A DNA stretch of 8,058 nt from SAT2750 sp964476375 (lineage in GTDB: Bacteria > Planctomycetota > Planctomycetia > Pirellulales > Pirellulaceae). Both the position numbers and the translations under genes were made by a program. Position 1 is the first letter of the stretch. The number at the start of each line of letters is the position of its first letter. Below the pieces are notes generated by a model, which saw only the letters and a list, made by a program, of their open reading frames with translations, did not search any database and was not told where the DNA came from. Below are positions 1 to 6,246 of this stretch, one piece after another. Location: NCBI GenBank assembly GCA_964476375.1, contig CAYYZW010000038.1, positions 1-8,058 of the forward strand. The letters are read 5' to 3'.

Positions 1-1
1 A

Positions 2-427
2 GAGTACATTTCCTCACGGGCCAACCTGGCCAACAACATGGTCGGTGGCCAGATCGGCACTCGCTGGTACAACAAGAAAGGCCGCTGGCTGCTTTCCGGG
101 GAGCTCAAGGCGTTTGCCATGGCCAACCTGCAAAACCTCGAGGACCGGACGTTCACGACAACCACCATGGTCGATGTGGGAACCGATAACGACGTCGATA
201 CGGAAACCCAGCAGATTATCACCAACTACGCGAGTGCCACCGAGTTCGTGGTGGGCGGTGAGATCCGGGCCGAGGCAGCCTACGAGGTGACTCGTGATTT
301 CTCGCTTCGATTTGGCTTCGAGCTACTCGAATTCGGCAAGGGCCTTGGTCGGGGTAATGACATCACGCAGAACACCGAATCTGCCACCATCTACGGCATT
401 ACCTTTGGCTGCACACTGAACCGTTAG
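2..427 (+). CDS. BBP7-like outer-membrane beta-barrel protein, C-terminal part
   Basis: The frame is open from the left edge, so the true start lies outside the window; 141 residues are present before a TAG stop. The segment alternates polar and hydrophobic residues as beta-strands do and has the order seen in planctomycete BBP7-type barrels: an NNMVGGQIGTRWY strand, a GRWLLSGELKAFAMANLQN strand, a polar Thr/Asp-rich loop, then AAYEVTRDFSLRFGFELLEF and a last strand ATIYGITFGCTLN. An internal ATG at 38 is only the first Met in the fragment and should not be taken as the start. No signal peptide can be judged because the N-terminus is missing. The probable place is the outer membrane; the role in the cell is not known. 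The coding nature is clear. The family call rests on remembered sequence pattern only, and another porin-like barrel is possible. Confidence 0.72.
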   Translation, partial: EYISSRANLANNMVGGQIGTRWYNKKGRWLLSGELKAFAMANLQNLEDRTFTTTTMVDVGTDNDVDTETQQIITNYASATEFVVGGEIRAEAAYEVTRDFSLRFGFELLEFGKGLGRGNDITQNTESATIYGITFGCTLNR

Positions 428-453
428 GCTGGCGAATACAACCGTGGAGAGTC

Positions 454-486
454 AACGGCTTCCCCTTCGGGGGAGGCCGTTTTTTT
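454..486 (+). terminator. Rho-independent terminator of the BBP7-like gene
   Basis: A 12-bp stem (arms 454-465 and 470-481, one G-U pair) closes on a TTCG tetraloop, and the 3' arm runs into seven Ts (480-486). It starts 27 bases after the TAG stop of the barrel gene. On the minus strand the hairpin has no T-run after it, so it is a one-way terminator for the plus-strand gene. Confidence 0.93.
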
Positions 487-497
487 ATCCGCCAGGG

Positions 498-686
498 TCA
501 GGAGACGGGGGAGTCCAGCTTGAGCTTGCGCAGCTCCTGAAGTTCTTTCCAAAGTCTGATCCGGAGGGGGCTCTCCGGCCTCAGTTCATCAAGCAGGCCC
601 TCTGCCTGGTCAATCGCTTTCTCATCCAGATCATTTCGATAAACCAGCTGCCGGTAACTCTGTTGAACTTCGGATTCAGTCAGCAA
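498..686 (-). CDS. Small conserved-looking helical protein, unknown function (62 aa)
   Basis: The product is 62 residues, highly charged and predicted to be almost all alpha-helical (SEVQQSYRQLVYRNDL, EKAIDQAEGLLDEL, RIRLWKELQELRKLK). It has no signal peptide, membrane segment or cysteine pair, so it is probably cytoplasmic. The start is TTG at 686-684, chosen because a GGGAG Shine-Dalgarno sequence sits six bases upstream (693-697); the next codon is CTG. The gene stops at TGA just before the terminator of the converging barrel gene. The helix pattern and the ribosome site argue for a real gene rather than a chance ORF. I recall similar short planctomycete proteins with a 'DLDEKAI..AE.L..ELRPESPLR' pattern, but cannot name a family or function. 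Confidence 0.66.
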   Translation of the reverse strand: MLTESEVQQSYRQLVYRNDLDEKAIDQAEGLLDELRPESPLRIRLWKELQELRKLKLDSPVS

Positions 687-692
687 GACTCA

Positions 693-697
693 CTCCC
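693..697 (-). promoter_or_regulatory. Ribosome binding site that fixes the TTG start of the 62-aa gene
   Basis: GGGAG on the minus strand, six bases before the TTG at 686-684. It is one of the few clear Shine-Dalgarno matches in the window, and it is the main reason for preferring a TTG start. Confidence 0.6.
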
Positions 698-854
698 TGT
701 TATCATTCGCTGTTGGGATGCCACGTGTGGCGGACAACCAACCGGAAATTGATTTGTCTCGCATCCATGCGAGTCCCTCCCCGGCGGAACGGCGGCATTC
801 TTATCGCTTGCCCGGTTCACCGCAAGGCCAACTTCCGCGTCTGGTGCCCCCGCC

Positions 855-3272
855 TCAGGACTTGGCGGCGTCTGCCTCACTGAGCGGGGCTGCCTGGTTC
901 ACCTGCACGGAATCGACCTGGATGTAAGCCGGGTCAATCTTTGCCAGTTCCTCGGCAACAGCGGCCACCGTGTCGATGATCTGCTGCTCGGTATGGCAGG
1001 AGGTAATGAAGAAACGCAGGCGTGCCGCCGACTCCTCCACAGCCGGGTAGAGAATCGGTTGCACGTTGATAGCGCGTTCAAAGAGCTGGTGGGAGAGCTG
1101 CAGGGCATGGAGTGAATTACCGATGATGATCGGCACGACCGGCGTATTATTACTCAGTCCGGTGTTCAGCCCGGCCTGTCGTGCCTGCTTGAGGAAGAGC
1201 CGTGAACGGGCCTGGACGTCCGCCACCCGCTGCGGTTCCTCCTCCAGCACTCGCAGCGAGGCCAGGGCAGCTGCCACGTTTCCGGGCGGCATGCCGACAC
1301 TGTAGACGAATCCCGGGGACGTGTATTTCAGGTATTCCACCATTTCCGGGCATCCGGCAATATACCCCCCGCAACTCCCGAAGGCCTTGCTCAGGGTACC
1401 CATCCAGAGTTCCACCGTGCGGGGGTCGACGCCAAAATGTTCACTAATCCCCCTGCCGTGGGCCCCCATGGTCCCGATCGAATGCGCTTCATCGACCATC
1501 AACAGGGCACGGTGCCGGTCCTTGACCTCCACGAACCGGGGCAGGTCGGGGAAGTCCCCGTCCATGCTATAGACCCCTTCCACCGCGACCAGTACACGGC
1601 GATATTCATGGCGGATTTCATGCAGAATGGCATCCAGTTCCTGCCAGTCATTATGGGCAAATGGGCGTCGTCGTGCCCCCGAGAGGATGGCTCCCTGGAT
1701 GATGCTGTTGTGAGCCAGGGCATCATGCAGGATCAGGTCGCCAGGGCCGAACAGGTGTCCGATGGTGGACTCGTTTGTGGCATGACCTCCCACGTACAGG
1801 ATCGCCGCTTCCACACCGATGAAATCAGCAATCGCCTGTTCCAGTTCTCCATGGATGGTCTTTTCTCCCGACACCAGCCTGCTGGCCGAGACACTTGTCC
1901 CGTACTGGGCAATCGCCTGCCTGGCAGCTTCGGAGACGATCGGGTCGCCGGACATGCCAAGGTAGTTGTAGCTGGAGAAGCTCAGCATGGAACGACCGTC
2001 GATGACAGTAGTATCCCTTGTCAGGTCCTCGTGCACGGTGAAAAAAGGATTGGGAAGACCGGACCGGTCAAGCAATTGCATGGTCTGTTTCAGCTGCAGG
2101 TACTCGGGCATCTTGCCAAAGAGGTAATCCTCCTCCGGGATTTCCGCATCCCTGGGACGTACCTTCTTTCCCATCTCGACGCTACTGGTGACCGACGCCC
2201 GTGGCTGGAGGTTTGAACCAAAGTGTTCCTGGATCGCCAGTGCCACCTCTCCAACTGTCTCCGCTTCCTGGAGAACCTCCTCGGGGAACCGGCCCTGGAA
2301 GGTTTCTTCCAGGGCATTGGCAATCTGGAGTCGCTCGAGCGAATCCAGGCCCAGGTCATTGACAATGTTTGACTGCAGGGACAAGGAACGAGCCCGTTCC
2401 CGTGCCACCGCCCTGACGTGTTCCATCACCACCTCGGCAATCTCCGGATTCACATCGGCCAGATCCTGCGAGGGAACATCGGTGGTACCCTGTGGCAGGA
2501 CTGGGGCATCGGACACTTCATCCCAGGCATACCATTCGGCGATCACCTTCAGCGAATTCTCGATGAAACAGCGGCGACAAAGATGACGCTGGATCTTGCC
2601 ACTGGAGGTCTTGGGAATCGAACCGAAACGGACAAGCACGATTCCATCCGGGGGAAGGTCATGCTCGGCCGTGACATCGTGCCGGATCTTCTGGATCACA
2701 TCCGCCCAGTCCTTGGACCGAGTTCGCTCCACCTCACTGACGATCACGAGTCGTTCCTGGTCCTCAATATCCACAGCAAAGGCCCCCACGGCACCAGCCT
2801 GCAAGCGTGTGCTGGACTGCTCCACTGTCAGTTCAATGTCGTGGGGATAACGGTTCACACCCCGGACAATGATCAGGTCCTTGAGCCGACCGGTCACGTA
2901 GAGCTGGCTATCCTTGAGAAAACCAAGATCACCAGTCCTCAGGTAGGGGCCCCCTCCGCTGTCAGAGAGCTTGGCCTTGAATGTCTGTTCTGTTTCCTCC
3001 AGCCGGTTCCAGTAGCCGAGACCGACACTGGGGCTGTCCACCCAGATCTCCCCAACCTGGCCTGGAGGCAGATGCTTGTACGTCTTGGGGTCGACAATCA
3101 CCACTTCCTCGTCCGGAAGAATCCGGCCGCAGCCGACCAGGGTTCGTGCCGATTCGGCATCGGGAGAGACCGGGACCACACGGTGTTCATGAAGTGACTC
3201 GTCATCAAACGTGCGGTGTACAGGTTCTCCGGTCCGCGTGCCACCGGTCACGATCAGCGTTGACTCTGCCAT
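855..3272 (-). CDS. FAAL C-terminal half + ACP + alpha-oxoamine synthase (AOS), downstream part of an interrupted megasynthase
   Basis: This 805-residue ORF is the larger part of one gene that reads 4328 to 855 in a single frame. Residues 1-235 are the rest of a fatty acyl-AMP ligase: GMAESTL, PYLRTGDLGFL (109-119), VTGRLKDLIIVRG (126-138) and SSGKIQR with the catalytic Lys226. Residues about 275-352 are an acyl carrier protein with phosphopantetheine site DLGLDSLE (Ser311). Residues about 380-778 are a PLP-dependent alpha-oxoamine synthase (fold type I; relatives are BioF, KBL, ALAS and SPT): SFSSYNYLG (431-439), HDALAHNS (His516), VDEAHS (Asp594) and GTLSKA with the Schiff-base Lys629. By family knowledge it joins an ACP-bound acyl chain to an amino acid with loss of CO2, giving an alpha-amino ketone. 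Met1 lies inside the conserved 'YPCYGMAES' motif and has no Shine-Dalgarno site, so it is unlikely to be a native start. The ACP and AOS domains look intact. The amino-acid and acyl substrates cannot be read from the sequence. Confidence 0.9.
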   Translation of the reverse strand: MAESTLIVTGGTRTGEPVHRTFDDESLHEHRVVPVSPDAESARTLVGCGRILPDEEVVIVDPKTYKHLPPGQVGEIWVDSPSVGLGYWNRLEETEQTFKAKLSDSGGGPYLRTGDLGFLKDSQLYVTGRLKDLIIVRGVNRYPHDIELTVEQSSTRLQAGAVGAFAVDIEDQERLVIVSEVERTRSKDWADVIQKIRHDVTAEHDLPPDGIVLVRFGSIPKTSSGKIQRHLCRRCFIENSLKVIAEWYAWDEVSDAPVLPQGTTDVPSQDLADVNPEIAEVVMEHVRAVARERARSLSLQSNIVNDLGLDSLERLQIANALEETFQGRFPEEVLQEAETVGEVALAIQEHFGSNLQPRASVTSSVEMGKKVRPRDAEIPEEDYLFGKMPEYLQLKQTMQLLDRSGLPNPFFTVHEDLTRDTTVIDGRSMLSFSSYNYLGMSGDPIVSEAARQAIAQYGTSVSASRLVSGEKTIHGELEQAIADFIGVEAAILYVGGHATNESTIGHLFGPGDLILHDALAHNSIIQGAILSGARRRPFAHNDWQELDAILHEIRHEYRRVLVAVEGVYSMDGDFPDLPRFVEVKDRHRALLMVDEAHSIGTMGAHGRGISEHFGVDPRTVELWMGTLSKAFGSCGGYIAGCPEMVEYLKYTSPGFVYSVGMPPGNVAAALASLRVLEEEPQRVADVQARSRLFLKQARQAGLNTGLSNNTPVVPIIIGNSLHALQLSHQLFERAINVQPILYPAVEESAARLRFFITSCHTEQQIIDTVAAVAEELAKIDPAYIQVDSVQVNQAAPLSEADAAKS

Positions 3273-3320
3273 CCCGTAACAGGGATAAAAAGCCTCCGGT
3301 CGAAAACCAATCGCGGCAAA

Positions 3321-3323
3321 CTA
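3321..3323 (-). other. In-frame amber (TAG) codon splitting the FAAL-ACP-AOS gene
   Basis: The two ORFs either side lie in the same frame: 3323 to 3272 is exactly 17 codons. Translating through the TAG gives ...SLDFFCE-*-FAAIGFRPEAFYPCYGMAES..., which follows the usual FAAL pattern 'L..F...FA..GFR.EAFYP.YG.AE' with no gain or loss of a residue. Only one codon is affected, at position 336 of 1157. The surrounding DNA has a run of eight Ts ten bases upstream of the stop, a common error-prone context, but an indel there would shift the frame and none is seen. The expected residue at this column is typically Arg, Lys, Ala or Gln; CAG or AAG to TAG needs one change. Confidence 0.9.
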
Positions 3324-4328
3324 CTCGCAAAAAAAATCAAGCGAGGATGCCCGGATCGGTTCTGCCCCGTTATATGCCAGCGTCCACCCGGAGAGATCCA
3401 GGCCTTCCATCTGTTCCTCGGTCACCTGCTGGACACAAAGAGCATAAGCGAAATTGGGGCCACCCGTGGTGGAGACCCCGAAGTTGCTAATTGCCTTGAG
3501 CCAGCGAACCGGTTTCTGCAGGAAGGCCAGGGGGGAGAGCAGGTAGTTGGGACACCCGCGATACACGGGGGCCAGAATTCCACCGACCAGTCCCATGTCA
3601 TGGTAGGCAGGCAGCCAGGACATGCCCGGTTCATTGAGGGGAAGGTCGAACGCATCACAGATCATCCGCAGGTTGTTGATAACGTTCTCGTGACTCAGCA
3701 TGTCCCCCTTGGGGCTGCCCGTCGAACCGGACGTGTATTGCAGTACCGCCAGATCCGCGGCCGAGATACCGGGATGCTTCCAGTCCTCAGCCAGTTCCAT
3801 GGCAACCTCGTCGGTCGCAATCCAGTCCAGATGGACGAGGCTGGGAGCATGCTCAAGCTTTCCACTGATACCGTCCAGGATGCGACGAGTGGTCAGTACC
3901 ATGTCTGCACGTGCATCGGACGCAATCGCCTCGATGCGCGCCGTGTTTCGGTTCCGCCGCGGAGGGTAGGCCGGGATTGCCGTCGCCCCGGCGTACTGGC
4001 AGCCAAAGAAAGCGAGAACAAATTCAGGGCCTGGCGGATAGCAGAGCAAGAGCCTCTTGCCCTGCATGCCCCGCTCTACCAGGTACGCCCCGATCGAACG
4101 GGAGACCTGGTCCAGCTCGCCAAAAGTGTACCTGGACTCGTCCATTTCCCCGTCAAGCAGGTAACTGAACGCAAGCCGGTCAGGCTCCTGCTCGTTCCAG
4201 GTCCGTACGCAGTCTATCAACGTGCGCCGTTTGGGATCGGGCTGGGAGTGTTTGTAGGAAGGATTCACGTCGTCACCGAACTCCTCTCGGTGTTCTTGCT
4301 GGTTTAAGTCCGGCAAGTGGGTAAGCAC
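3321..4328 (-). CDS. Fatty acyl-AMP ligase N-terminal part (335 aa), ends at premature TAG
   Basis: This ORF carries the N-terminal two-thirds of the adenylation domain. It shows FAAL signatures in order: YTFGELD (67-73), CYPPGPEFVLAFFGC (96-110), AIPAYPPRRNRNTARIEAI (117-135), the nucleotide-binding motif YTSGSTGSPKG (198-208), WLPAYHDMGLVGGIL (238-252), the LSPLAFLQKPVRWLKAIS block (264-281), GGPNFAYALC (289-298) and YNGAEPIRA (319-327). FAALs make acyl-AMP and pass the chain to a carrier protein. The ligase cannot work without the remaining domain, which sits after the stop. Oddities are Asp209 right after PKG, where relatives carry Val or Ala, and Ala296 where FAALs usually have Asp (NFAYDLC). 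The 4328 start is GTG without a Shine-Dalgarno site; GTG at 4268 (residue 21) follows GAGGAG (4281-4286, 12-base spacing) and is a reasonable alternative. It may be a pseudogene piece or the 5' part of a readthrough product. Confidence 0.88.
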   Translation of the reverse strand: MLTHLPDLNQQEHREEFGDDVNPSYKHSQPDPKRRTLIDCVRTWNEQEPDRLAFSYLLDGEMDESRYTFGELDQVSRSIGAYLVERGMQGKRLLLCYPPGPEFVLAFFGCQYAGATAIPAYPPRRNRNTARIEAIASDARADMVLTTRRILDGISGKLEHAPSLVHLDWIATDEVAMELAEDWKHPGISAADLAVLQYTSGSTGSPKGDMLSHENVINNLRMICDAFDLPLNEPGMSWLPAYHDMGLVGGILAPVYRGCPNYLLSPLAFLQKPVRWLKAISNFGVSTTGGPNFAYALCVQQVTEEQMEGLDLSGWTLAYNGAEPIRASSLDFFCE

Positions 4329-4685
4329 ATGGATCGGCTGTCAAAATATCCAAGGTAGGTGAAAAGGATAATGGCAGGACGAAAACACCCAAATCCATAC
4401 TAAAAAACTAACATGCAGAATCGAAATCTTCAAAGGGGCATCGCCCTAAGCCACCCTCGTGGAAAAGTTTCCCACCTAGAACCGTTCTATCCGCTACAAC
4501 CAGAATCAAATCCGGCCTGCGGGGGGCCTTGCTCGCCCTTATTGTCGGCCTGCAAAACACCCCGCAACGATGATTGCTGGCTGCCACAGTACAAAACGGA
4601 CATAGCGAACAGCAGGTGCATCCGTTATTTTCATGCTCGCAGGACATGAGGTCTCCCCTTCCAACATCCCTCAACAAGATGACTG
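4329..4685. other. 357-base divergent intergenic region, no gene supported
   Basis: It lies between the FAAL gene (leftward) and the LRR gene (rightward), so it should hold both promoters. The part next to the FAAL gene (about 4335-4435) is markedly AT-richer than the coding DNA, which fits a promoter zone, but I see no convincing -35/-10 pair on either strand. Two overlapping ORFs (4408-4677 minus, 4413-4649 plus) have no recognisable domain and atypical composition. An imperfect hairpin, GTGGAAA-AG-TTTCCCAC, is at 4459-4475. No tRNA or riboswitch pattern was found. Confidence 0.5.
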
Positions 4686-5090
4686 ATGATGCCCGCAGCC
4701 GATCATCCTGACTCCGTGGAGTCCCTGGAGAGTTTGGGAGCCCGACTACGACGGCGCAAGAGCGGCCGCATCCATACCGTGGATTTCCGCCCTGTTGCCC
4801 CGCAGGTCGGTGATCTGGAGCTGGTCGCCCTGGAAGGACTGCACTCGCTCGTGGAACTCTACCTCAGCGGCACCGCGATCAGCGATGCGTGCCTTCCCTC
4901 GCTGGCCCGGCATAGCCAGCTGGCCACACTCGACCTGCAGCAGACCGGTATCGGAGACCAGGTGTTTGAGCTTGTCACCCAGCTTCCGGATCTCCGGGTC
5001 CTCGTTCTGAGCGACACGGCAGTGACCGTGGAGGAAGTCCGGCAGCAGCGAAGCCGACTGATACAGGTACGCCTGGTCCACCTGGGTTAA
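4686..5090 (+). CDS. Short leucine-rich-repeat protein (134 aa)
   Basis: The protein has about four leucine-rich repeats of about 24 residues: a degenerate one at 28-50, then LHSLVELYLSGTAISDACLPSL (52-73), SQLATLDLQQTGIGDQVFELV (78-98) and PDLRVLVLSDTAVTVEEV (101-118), with a partial repeat to the end. The 'L..L.L..T.I.D..L..L' spacing matches the LRR class widespread in planctomycetes. There is no signal peptide or membrane segment; residues 1-27 are charged and include LRRRK (21-25), so a cytoplasmic protein-binding role is the best guess. The start is ATG 4686, with a second ATG directly after it. An in-frame TGA at 4680 blocks extension, and no strong Shine-Dalgarno site is present. The gene converges on the next one, with eight bases between the stops. 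Partner and function are unknown. Confidence 0.75.
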   Translation: MMPAADHPDSVESLESLGARLRRRKSGRIHTVDFRPVAPQVGDLELVALEGLHSLVELYLSGTAISDACLPSLARHSQLATLDLQQTGIGDQVFELVTQLPDLRVLVLSDTAVTVEEVRQQRSRLIQVRLVHLG

Positions 5091-5098
5091 ACCGGCGA

Positions 5099-6190
5099 TC
5101 AGGGGGCATCGTCCGATTCTTCCGGATCCGCCGTCCCCAGGTAAAAGGCGACATCCTCGTACGGGCCTCCCGCCAGCACCCAGGAACCGAAGACCGCCAC
5201 GGCAAGTCGCTCGAGGGCCTGTCTCTGGTCACCGGAGGTGAACTGCAGTGACCTGACAGCTCCCTGCTGGCCATTCCCATCTGCTCCGGGTGCCGGCAAA
5301 AAGGAATCAAAACGGGATTCCAGTTCCTCCAGGTAACGTTCTCCCCAGCTCGTACGTGGACGCAGGAAACCAAAGAACTTCATCAGCCGGAAACGGGTGA
5401 CCCTGATCAGCTGGCGGAGGACCAGCATGCTGACGGTCAAGACGACCAGCGGAAGGGGGCGGCCATCAAAGGCCAGTGTGATGTAGTAATAAAAGGTACC
5501 AAAGACAAATGCCACCAGGGTGAGAATCCCCACTGCCATCAGGCACCCCGACGCGCAGCCCTGGAAACTGGCTACCGACCGCATCATGTGCCGCTCGACC
5601 ATCTGCCGCTGAATCGGAAGTGTGAAATAAGCCAGCAAAGAGTGAAGGCCCCCTCCCGGACGAAGTGACTGGCGAGGGAACTTGGGCGTGTCGAAATAGT
5701 GGTAGACCAGCTGGCTTGGCGACACCGGCGGCCTGGCTGTGGATTCATCCTCCCCGTCCTCCCCGTCCTCCCCGCCCTCGTCTTCCCGCTCATATCCATC
5801 CTCATCCGGTTCGTCGTCTTCCAGGTCCTCATCCGGTTCGTCGTCTTCCTTCAACTGCTGCTGGCCCGGCCAGGGGTCTTCCGGCTGCGGGGGCTCACTC
5901 CCATCGACCTGCTGCACCGCCCAGAATTCCTCGTCCTCTTCCACCTCGACCACTTCCAGAAGGCCCTCTTGCACCAGGTCAAACATCACCAGCTCGATCA
6001 AACCGGATGTCTGTCGCCGCAGGTACGCAACCTGGATCGGATCGGGATCTTCTTCCACCTCCGGAAGCGGCTGGCGACGGGTGACATCACCACTGCCAAA
6101 GAACAGTAAACCGAGCAGCAGGGCGGCCCCGACGATCAGCAGCTGGACCAGCAGCGGCGTCAGAAGTGGGGCCTCAGCGGCAAGTATCAT
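5099..6190 (-). CDS. TIGR04222-like membrane protein with acidic repeat insert (363 aa)
   Basis: Residues 8-31 form a hydrophobic N-terminal segment (signal anchor or first TM). Residues 48-80 (DPDPIQVAYLRRQTSG...LVQEGLLEV) and 325-353 (ALERLAVAVFGSWVLAGGPYEDVAFYLG) resemble the two conserved blocks of the TIGR04222 family of uncharacterised membrane proteins ('AYLRGG...AL..L...GLLEV'). Two further membrane segments are likely at about 211-240 and 243-262. Between the first block and the membrane hairpin lies a strongly acidic linker (about 114-150) made of two 9-residue repeats (EDDEPDED) and a GED triplet run. The start is ATG 6190, with GGAAAG nine bases upstream. The gene lies 56 bases behind the DUF1501 gene on the same strand and could be co-transcribed with it. 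No catalytic motif is visible, so no function is proposed. The family call is from pattern memory. Confidence 0.7.
   Translation of the reverse strand: MILAAEAPLLTPLLVQLLIVGAALLLGLLFFGSGDVTRRQPLPEVEEDPDPIQVAYLRRQTSGLIELVMFDLVQEGLLEVVEVEEDEEFWAVQQVDGSEPPQPEDPWPGQQQLKEDDEPDEDLEDDEPDEDGYEREDEGGEDGEDGEDESTARPPVSPSQLVYHYFDTPKFPRQSLRPGGGLHSLLAYFTLPIQRQMVERHMMRSVASFQGCASGCLMAVGILTLVAFVFGTFYYYITLAFDGRPLPLVVLTVSMLVLRQLIRVTRFRLMKFFGFLRPRTSWGERYLEELESRFDSFLPAPGADGNGQQGAVRSLQFTSGDQRQALERLAVAVFGSWVLAGGPYEDVAFYLGTADPEESDDAP
5748..5774. repeat. Three tandem 9-bp repeats (TCCTCCCCG) coding GED
   Basis: Three exact head-to-tail copies at 5748-5756, 5757-5765 and 5766-5774. Read on the minus strand they encode Gly-Glu-Asp units inside the acidic linker of the membrane protein. 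The unit length is a multiple of three, so copy-number change would keep the frame. Confidence 0.9.
5799..5849. repeat. Two 24-bp exact direct repeats with 27-bp period, coding EDDEPDED
   Basis: The copies are at 5799-5822 and 5826-5849, separated by AGG. On the minus strand they encode the nine-residue units EDDEPDEDL and EDDEPDEDG. Identity at every base, including third positions, points to a recent duplication. Confidence 0.9.
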
Positions 6191-6206
6191 CTGTGGCGAC
6201 TTTCCA

Positions 6207-6221
6207 GCCGGCTCAGCCGGC
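6207..6221. other. GC-rich hairpin between DUF1501 and the TIGR04222-like gene
   Basis: GCCGGC-TCA-GCCGGC: a six-pair all-GC stem with a three-base loop, 25 bases past the DUF1501 stop and 16 bases before the next gene's ATG. It lacks a T-run, so it is not a standard intrinsic terminator. It could weaken readthrough or stabilise the upstream mRNA; that is inference. Confidence 0.4.
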
Positions 6222-6246
6222 GGTTAGGCCTGGTCGACATGGGAGC

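Noticed and set aside
758..773. Perfect hairpin CTCGCA-TCCA-TGCGAG as a terminator for the megasynthase
   Set aside because: It is about 80 bases past the stop and has no T-run on the minus strand. It could be regulatory for the 62-aa gene, but there is nothing to support that.
807..826. Hairpin CTTGC/GCAAG after the megasynthase stop
   Set aside because: Only five pairs with a ten-base loop and no T-run; not convincing as a terminator.
1437..3197. Two 259-residue plus-strand open frames (1437-2216, 2418-3197) opposite the ACP-AOS gene
   Set aside because: Antisense shadows; the minus strand carries complete ligase, carrier and PLP motifs over the same bases.
3321..3323. Selenocysteine or pyrrolysine insertion at the internal stop
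   Set aside because: Selenocysteine uses TGA, not TAG. Pyrrolysine is not expected in an acyl-AMP ligase, and no Pyl genes are visible. The residue is not at a catalytic position.
4408..4677. Minus-strand 89-residue Cys-rich ORF (SCEHENNGCTCCSLCPFC) and an overlapping plus ORF at 4413-4649
   Set aside because: Both lie in the promoter-bearing gap between divergent genes. They have no domain and no Shine-Dalgarno site, and the Cys pattern does not match a known zinc or iron-sulfur motif.
5739..6227. Plus-strand Ser-rich 162-residue frame
   Set aside because: The Ser runs are the antisense reading of the Glu/Asp repeats in the membrane protein.
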